Assembly: GCA_037447655.1 (NCBI GenBank)
Contig: JBBHKE010000396.1
Span: 450,158-497,754, forward strand
Origin: Zygnema cylindricum
Taxonomy: Eukaryota; Streptophyta; Zygnematophyceae; Zygnematales; Zygnemataceae
Reading direction: 5' to 3'
DNA: 47,597 nt
Positions 42,301 through 47,597 of this stretch are shown here, one piece after another. A program made the translations under genes and the position numbers. Every line of letters starts with the position of its first letter. Position 1 is the first letter of the stretch. The notes under the pieces were generated by a model that worked only from the letters and a program-made list of their open reading frames with translations, was not told where the DNA came from and did no database searches.

Positions 42301-44064
42301 TGCCTTTTGCCTTTTTGACCTTTTGCCGTTCTTTTGTCCCCTTTTGTCCTTCTTGTCCTTCATGCCCTTTGTCCTTTTTTGTCCTTTTCCCTGTTTGTCC
42401 TTCTTGCCCCCTTTGTCCCTTTTTGCCTTTTTGTCTATTTTGGTTTTTTTTTTTTTTTTCCCCTCCTGTTCTGGTTTCGTTTGTTTGATAAATTTGATGG
42501 AAAGAAAATATGTATTTTTTCAAATTCATTTCCTCACATACATTTTTTTTTTTTTTTCGAACAGGTGACCGGAGGAAGCTCTCTACTTGGAAAGAGAAAA
42601 AGAGAGGAAGAGAAGGAAGAGGAGGAGGAGGGAAGAGAGAAAAGTACCCGGAAAAAAATAAAATTGGGAACCAAAATTTGTTCCGTGGAAAATGATGACA
42701 TCAGCGATAACGATATCAGCGATGGGAGAGACAGGGATGGAGATATTGTGGAGGAGAAAAAGGAAGGGGAGGAGGAGGAGGAGGACGGTGAGGAGGCGAA
42801 GGAGCGAAGGGAGGAGATGAAGGAGAGACAAGAGAGGGAGAGGAATATTTCCTCTATCGAGATGACAAAAGGGAGTATTGGGCAACAGGAATCAGAATTC
42901 AACGTTCAGAATAAGGAGGGAGAGGAGAGGGAGAGAGGAGGGAGTGCAGGGAGTGGAGGGATTGGAGGGATTGGAGGGATCAGAGATGAGGGGGACAGGG
43001 AAAGAGATAGTGAGGAGGAAGAATGGGAGGAGGAGGAAGAGGAGGAGGACGACGAGGAGGAGGACGAAGAGGCGAAGGAGAGAAGGGAGGAGATGGAGAA
43101 GGAGAGGAGGAAGATGGAGAAGCAGATGAAGGAGAGACAAGAGAGAGAGAGGAATATTTCCTCTGTCGAGATTACAAAAGGGAGTATTGGGCAACAAGAA
43201 TCAGGATTAAACGTTCAAAATAAGGAGGGGGAGGAGAGGGAGAGAGGAGGAAGTGGAGGGAGTGGAGGGATTGGAGGGATTGGAGGGATCAGAGATGAGG
43301 GAGACAGGGAAGGTGACAGTGAGGAGGAGGAGGAATGGGAGGAGGAGGAGGAGGAGGAGGAGGAGGACGAGGAGGAGGACGAAGAGGCGAAGGAGAGAAG
43401 GGAGGAGATGGAGAAGGAGAGGAGGAAGATGGAGAAGCAGATGAAGGAGAGACAAGAGAGAGAGAGGAATATTTCCTCTGTCGAGATTACAAAAGGGAGT
43501 ATTGGGCAACAGGAATCAGGATTAAATGTTCAAAATAAGGAGGGGGGGGAGAGGGAGAGAGGAGGAAGTGCAGGGAGTGAATGGATCGGAGGGATTGGAG
43601 GGATTGGAGGGATCAGAGACGAGGGAGACAGGGAAGGAGATAGTGAGGAGGAGGAATGGGAGGAGGAGGAGGAGGAGGAGGAGGAGGAGGAGGAGGAGGA
43701 GGAGGAGGAGGAGGAGGAGGAGGAGGCGAAGGAGACAAGGGAGGAGATGGAGAAGGAGAGGAGGAAGATGGAGAGGCAGGTGAAGGAAAGGTTGGAGAGG
43801 GAAAGGAATATTTCCTTTCAATACAACTTTCAGAATAGGAAGGGAGAGGAGAGGAAGAGTGGAGGGAATGAAGGGATTGGAGGAATAGGAGGGAGTGGAT
43901 GGAGTGGAAGGCTTGGAGGGATGGGAGGGATTGGAGGGAGTGGAGGGATTGGATGGAGTGGATGGAGTGGAGGGTTTGGAGGGGTTGGAGGGAGAGGAGG
44001 GAAAGGAGAAAAAAGAAAACTTGAAGATTTGGACGTTTTGGCATACAAAAAAAGACGGGATTAG
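39388..44064 (+). CDS. Charged, internally repeated, probably nuclear protein (six exons)
   Basis: Exons 39388-39468, 39688-39789, 41294-41356, 41785-41862, 42029-42097 and 42565-44064, all phase 0 with GT..AG ends, encode 630 residues. I do not recognise the family. Residues 1-131 are a helical, lysine-rich N-terminus (starts MEYWLPSKYHLGEPQTDEEV). A basic cluster GKRKR...RKKIKL near 139-166 and a C-terminal KRKLEDLDVLAYKKRRD look like nuclear localisation signals. The middle has successive repeats of about 103-113 residues, each with a Glu run, a coiled-coil-like block (MEKERRKMEKQMKERQERER), NISS, KGSIGQQES, NVQNKEGEERERGG and a GGIGGI stretch. The tail is Gly/Ser/Ile-rich. The large last exon is purine-rich and could have grown by microsatellite expansion, but the ordered splice sites and NLS-like ends support a real gene. 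Intron 2 (1,504 nt) holds two MITEs, a MITE fragment and a GTAC-rich hairpin region. Confidence 0.7.
39917..40133. mobile_element. Full-length MITE, subfamily B, in intron 2 of the charged-repeat gene
   Basis: Starts CACCGTCTATCGCTATTAAG and ends CACTAATAGCGATACACGGTG within TA flanks (39915-39916, 40134-40135). Inverted second tier TTTTCTCCGTACACACTTGT and ACAAGTGTGTACGGAGAAAA. Confidence 0.85.
40140..40606. repeat. GTAC-rich region with inverted symmetry
   Basis: The left part is dense in CTGTACTT/CCGTACTT, the right part in AGTACAG/ACAGTACA, their complement. A perfect stem GTACTCTGTA (40392-40401) with TACAGAGTAC (40426-40435) marks a centre. It lies in intron 2, between a MITE and a MITE fragment. 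Confidence 0.6.
40608..40690. mobile_element. MITE fragment
   Basis: After TA it starts CACCGTGAATCGTTATTAGCG and continues to AGCGTTATCAACACTAATTACGATT. The right CGGTG is missing. Confidence 0.5.
41025..41196. mobile_element. MITE, subfamily C, in intron 2
   Basis: The right end CTAATAACGATTCGCGGTG is followed by TA. The interior CAAAATTTGGGGGCGCC and TAAATTAGA blocks match 13488-13652. The left end CACCATACTATTC after TA is divergent. Confidence 0.6.
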
Positions 44065-44174
44065 GACATTTTTTTTCTTTTTGGATTTTTAACTTGTGGT
44101 TGTTTAATTTAAGTTTGTAACCTCCCAAACAAAAAGAAAACAAAAGAAGGGAGTGAGAGGAAGTGAGAAGGAGG

Positions 44175-44325
44175 GAGAGGGAGGGAGTGGCAAGGAGTGG
44201 GTGGGAGAGGGATGGAAAGGGAGAGGAAGGGAGACGTTTTTTTGGAGGGAGAGGGAGGGAGTGTCAAGGAGTGGGTGGGAGAGGGATGGAAAGGGAGAGG
44301 AAGGAAGGGAGACGTTTTTTTGTTT
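44175..44325. repeat. Two-unit tandem duplication (74-bp period)
   Basis: GGAGGGAGTG(G/T)CAAGGAGTGGGTGGGAGAGG...GAGACGTTTTTTT occurs twice, with CAAGGAGTGGG at 44191 and 44265, just downstream of the charged-repeat gene. Confidence 0.85.
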
Positions 44326-44344
44326 TATCTATTTTAGAAAGTCG

Positions 44345-44515
44345 AAAGAAAAAGAAAAAGAAAAAAAAAAAAAAAAGGAAAAGAAAAAGGAAAAGAAAAA
44401 GAAAAAGAAAAAGAAAAAGAAAAAGAAAAAGAAAAAGAAAAAGAAAAAGAAAAAGAAAAAGAAAAAGAAAAAGAAAAAGAAAAAGAAAAAGAAAAAGAAA
44501 AAGAAAAAGAAAAAT
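44345..44515. repeat. (AAAAAG)n hexanucleotide repeat
   Basis: About 20 clean GAAAAA units after a short poly-A. Lys/Arg ORFs over it are artefacts. Confidence 0.95.
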
Positions 44516-44519
44516 AAGA

Positions 44520-45438
44520 GAAAAAGAAGAAGAATGGGAAAGACGAAGAAAAAAAAAAAAGATGTTTTTTTTTTTGTTTAGTTGAAGGTTTTTTTAGTTG
44601 TTTTTTGTTTTGTTTCTTAAGATATGTTTTTTTAGGTTTTAGATCACAAGCTTTTTTTTTTCTTTCTTTTTTAAAAATTTCTCTTTTTTCTGGGAGAGGG
44701 TTCCTTTCTTTTTACTTTTCAGCTTTTCAAATTTGATGAAGTTTTTTTTGTCAGATTTTTTTTTTTGGGGGGGGAGGGGGGGTGTCGGTTTTTTCTTTTC
44801 AGATTTTAGATTTTGGGGTCTATTATTTCCTTTTTTTTTTTTTCTTTTTTATGGCGTCAAATCCAAAATAGAAATGCAACCTTGTCAAAGTTTGTGGATA
44901 AAGAAAAGGTTTTTTTTTTTTTATTTTTATTCGTTTTTTCTTTCGATTCACTATTTGTTTCTTTTTGCTTTTCGTTGTATTAATTTTGTTTTTTTTCTTT
45001 TTGATTTTTTGTTTTGTTTTTGTTTTTCTGTTTCAATACTGAACCAGAAAAATATTCTTTTACTTACCCTTTTTTTTATCTTTTATGTCAATTATTTTTT
45101 TAGTTTTATTCCTTGGTGCTGTGACATGACTCCATCGGTTCTATATTTTTATACACACACACATATATGATTTTTTTAACCTTTTGAACTTTAAAATCAA
45201 ACCTTATCTGAAATAAGTGATATGCAGTTATAGGTGGTCACATGTTTCTTTCTATTTTGAAGGGAAAAAAAAATAGTGTGTCAAATGTGTATAATATAGG
45301 CAAATAAACATTAAATTATTTTTTCACGCAGATAAAAGTTGATATGAATAGGCAAACCACTAAAAAAAACCAAAAAAAGAGAAACAAAAAAATTAAATTT
45401 TCTTGTTATTTTTTTTTCTCGTTGACAAAAAGGAAAAG
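44520..45438. other. T-rich intergenic stretch
   Basis: Long T runs with little else; no recognised gene. A short CACACACA/TATATA run lies near 45155-45170. Confidence 0.5.
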
Positions 45439-45732
45439 ATGGAGCAAAAACAACAATTTACTTTTGGAAAATTTAAGAAAGTTTGCCAAATTAAGCCTCA
45501 AGAGTCGAAAACTTTAAACGGAAAAGACTCCAGAAAAAAGTACCTACAACAGATTTTACCCAAGAAAAATGAACCCACTGGAAGTCTAAACTCCTCATTC
45601 CATTTTATCTTTTCAATTCTATTTCCAGCTTTCCCACACAACCAAGAAAAGGAAGTAAAAAGAAAAAAAAAAAAGAGAAAAAAGAAAGAAAGGAAAAAAA
45701 TAACCCTATCGCTCGAAACTATTCCCTCGTAA
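45439..45732 (+). CDS. Doubtful lysine-rich ORF
   Basis: 97 codons from ATGGAGCAAAAACAAC. It begins MEQKQQFTFGKFKKVCQIKP, then a mixed middle, and ends in a KRKKKKRKKKERKK run before SLETIPS. No family recognised. The first 55 residues look more protein-like than nearby repeat ORFs. It lies between two convergent genes with no upstream support, so it may be an exon or untranslated part of something else. Confidence 0.25.
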   Translation: MEQKQQFTFGKFKKVCQIKPQESKTLNGKDSRKKYLQQILPKKNEPTGSLNSSFHFIFSILFPAFPHNQEKEVKRKKKKRKKKERKKITLSLETIPS

Positions 45733-45789
45733 CTGTTCACTCGAAACTTAACTATTCTCGCGGAAACTAAAAATTTAAAAGCAAAACAT

Positions 45790-47518
45790 TTATCTTCTTT
45801 CTCGGGCAGTTAATTTTTTTGCCGAAATAGACTTCTCTCTCCTCATCGGAGAACACAAAACGAGTTCTAAATCTTTCGGACGGACCGGTTTCGACAAAAA
45901 GTGGTCCATTCCCGCTTTTTCGCAACTTTCTTTTTCGTGACTCAAAGCACCGGCTGTTAATGCCACAATACAAGATCTCCGTTTTTTGGAAAAAGACGAT
46001 TCCAGTTGTCGAATTTTCCGAGTGGCTTCGAAACCGTCCATGACTGGCATATGGCAGTCCTAGAGGGGGAAGAGGGAGATAGAGGGAGGGAGATAGAGGG
46101 AGGGAGAGAGAGGGGGAGAGAGGGAGGAAGGGAGGGAGGAAGAGATGGAGAGAGGGAGGGAGGGAGAGGAAAAAACAAAATTTTGAAACGATCAAAATAA
46201 TGAAAACGACGAAAACCATAGACAATGATGAAAGAATCAGCGATATAGATTAGAGGGAGAGACAGAGACACGGAGAGAGAGAGACAGAGAGACAGAGAGA
46301 CAGAGAGACGAAGAGACAGAGAGACGGAGACACGGAAAGACAGAATGACAAAGACACAAAGACAGGAAGCTGAAAAGACAGGAACCGAGAGACAAAGCCA
46401 GAGATCCACACCATGAGAACGACGTCATAATCTCTCTCCGAACACGCTTTCACCGCTTCTTCCCCATTATCCACCAAATCATACGAAACTCCCAAATTTC
46501 GAAGCATTCTTGTACAAACAAACTGGTTCACCTTGTTGTCTTCTGCCACAAGTACATGTAACGCCGCTAACCGTTCTTTCCGTAATTCGCAACAGAGCTG
46601 TTGTTCCTTATTTGAAAAAGACGAGCCGTTTCCTGATTCTTCGCTTAGTTCTTCCCCGTTATTTTCTTCTAATTCTTTTTCCGATTGGAAACCTAAAGAA
46701 AGTTTTCGGTTTAAGACCGGAGTCGGTCGTATGCCGAGCCGGACGTTAAAAGAAAAAGTAGAACCCTGTAAAAAGGGAAAAAAGAAAAGAAAAGAAGGGA
46801 TAAAGGGAAAAAAAGAAAGGGGAAAAGATGGAAAGCAGGGCATTGGAAATATGAATAACGGGAAAACCTTTAAGTCGCGGAGAAAAAGGAAAATGAGGAA
46901 AAAGGGATCCACGGAATCAATCGAAAAGGCGGGATCAGGGAGAGATCCGGGGCATCGCTTTGGGTCGGGATGGGCATTCATGGGAGGATGGGGCGTCAAA
47001 TTCTTCTCCCTTTTTCTCCTCGCAATTTTCTGACCTTCCCTCCTCTCTTTTCGTCTCTTTTCAGCTCTTTTTCCTTTTGTTCCTTCTACTTTTTGTCCTT
47101 CCCTTTCTTGACCTTTCTCCTCCTTTTCCTTCTCTCTCCTCAAAAATTAGATGAAATAACTCATCACCTCTCCTACCTCCCAGTTCCCCTCACTATTGTC
47201 TACTTCAATCCATCTCGTTTCTTTTCTATCCTCCCTCTCCCTTATCCCTTCTTCTTTCCTCCTCACTCCTCTCCTCTTCTTTCCTTCTCTATTCTCTCAC
47301 TATTCCCTTTTTCCTATCTCCTCTACCCTTATCTCTCTATCTTCTTTCCCTCCTCTCCCTCCCTTTTTCTTTTCATTCAGTTTTGGAAGGCCCCCATAGC
47401 TTACCTCTCCCACCTCCGAGTCCACTTCTATCGTTCCCCCCATGAGTTGCACGAGACTTTTGGAAATAGCGAGGCCAAGGCCCGTGCCCCCAAACTTACG
47501 ACTCGTAGAGGAATCAGC
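45790..47518 (-). CDS. Hybrid histidine kinase, C-terminal part (HATPase end plus receiver), partial at the window edge
   Basis: Three exons on the minus strand, all phase 0: 47405-47518, 46412-46765, 45790-46059 (stop 45790-45792). The first reads [20 protein letters not shown], the glycine-rich G2 box of a HATPase_c domain, and joins [10 protein letters not shown], the usual end of that domain. After a roughly 60-residue Glu/Ser-rich linker comes a receiver: [11 protein letters not shown] (acidic pair ED), [17 protein letters not shown] with the phospho-accepting Asp directly after the exon junction, ALTAGA (conserved Thr) and FLSKPVRP (conserved Lys). All key receiver residues are present, so phosphotransfer is plausible. 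The protein ends about 30 residues after the receiver. Sensor, dimerisation domain and start lie beyond the right edge, so the signal is unknown. The introns are full of purine/pyrimidine repeats. Plants, fungi and other eukaryotes have such kinases. Confidence 0.92.
46060..46411. repeat. Intron of the kinase gene with GGGAGG and GAGACA repeats
   Basis: GGGAGGGAGAGAG units at about 46063-46165 and GAGACAGA units at about 46256-46335. Confidence 0.8.
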
Positions 47519-47597
47519 CTAAAGAGGAGGGGGCGGGGGCAGGGGAAGGGGAGGAGGAGGAGGAGGAGGAGGAGAACAAGGAAGAGTAGGCAAAAAG

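Noticed and set aside
42056-42568. Phe/Cys/Leu-rich ORF resembling a membrane protein
   Set aside because: It lies across exon 5 and the T-rich intron before exon 6 of the charged-repeat gene; TTTTGTCC repeats in the intron explain the composition.
44153-44585. Lys/Arg-rich ORFs
   Set aside because: Translations of the AAAAAG repeat and purine-rich duplication; the real gene ends at 44064.

Overview
The window is nuclear eukaryotic DNA, AT-rich and full of simple repeats. Its genes are broken by short spliceosomal introns with canonical GT..AG ends. A green-plant or streptophyte-algal source is the best guess, for four reasons. The single tRNA gene (Arg, anticodon CCT) has a plant-like body. 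A retrotransposon primer-binding site matches the 3' end of plant initiator tRNA-Met. Several genes have CT-repeat leaders. A hybrid histidine kinase is present. None of these names a species.

Layout. 1-3000: an unassigned edge, a degenerate TTAGGG/TTAAGG array (about 663-1345), a pyrimidine tract, two palindromic MITEs and degenerate TTTCACAA repeats. About 3030-33530: three direct copies of one minus-strand gene for a secreted multi-LysM protein (exons in 3713-6787, 16719-19155 and 24767-32965), with their flanks. The spacers between them (about 7400-16070 and 20600-24040) are mostly transposon debris: MITEs, a hAT-like pair, a Harbinger-like element carrying a nested hAT MITE, a LINE-like fragment and an LTR-element remnant. 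33540-39050: more MITEs, a 3 x 23-bp TGACGTCA repeat and the tRNA gene. 39388-44064: a plus-strand six-exon gene for a highly charged, internally repeated, probably nuclear protein. 44065-45789: purine and T-rich repeats plus one doubtful ORF. 45790-47518: the 3' end of a minus-strand hybrid histidine kinase that runs off the right edge.

The LysM cluster is the main biology. Each copy has an exon for a signal peptide followed by cysteine-rich LysM exons (GDTC, YNP, LNPGIDC and CQYD motifs), with all introns after exon 2 in phase 0. Copy 3 reads as an intact 330-residue protein with four LysM-like modules and no membrane anchor or kinase. Copy 1 has lost the front of exon 4 to a poly-T run. 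Copy 2 stops inside exon 5. By family knowledge such proteins bind N-acetylglucosamine polymers such as chitin or peptidoglycan outside the cell; the ligand here is not shown.

The most unusual feature is intron 5 of copy 3. It holds about 4.7 kb of almost uninterrupted GGGGAA-type hexanucleotide repeat with its own higher-order structure. The same intron of copy 1 has a 0.45-kb purine tract and copy 2 has none. The very long ORFs across this tract are artefacts of the repeat.
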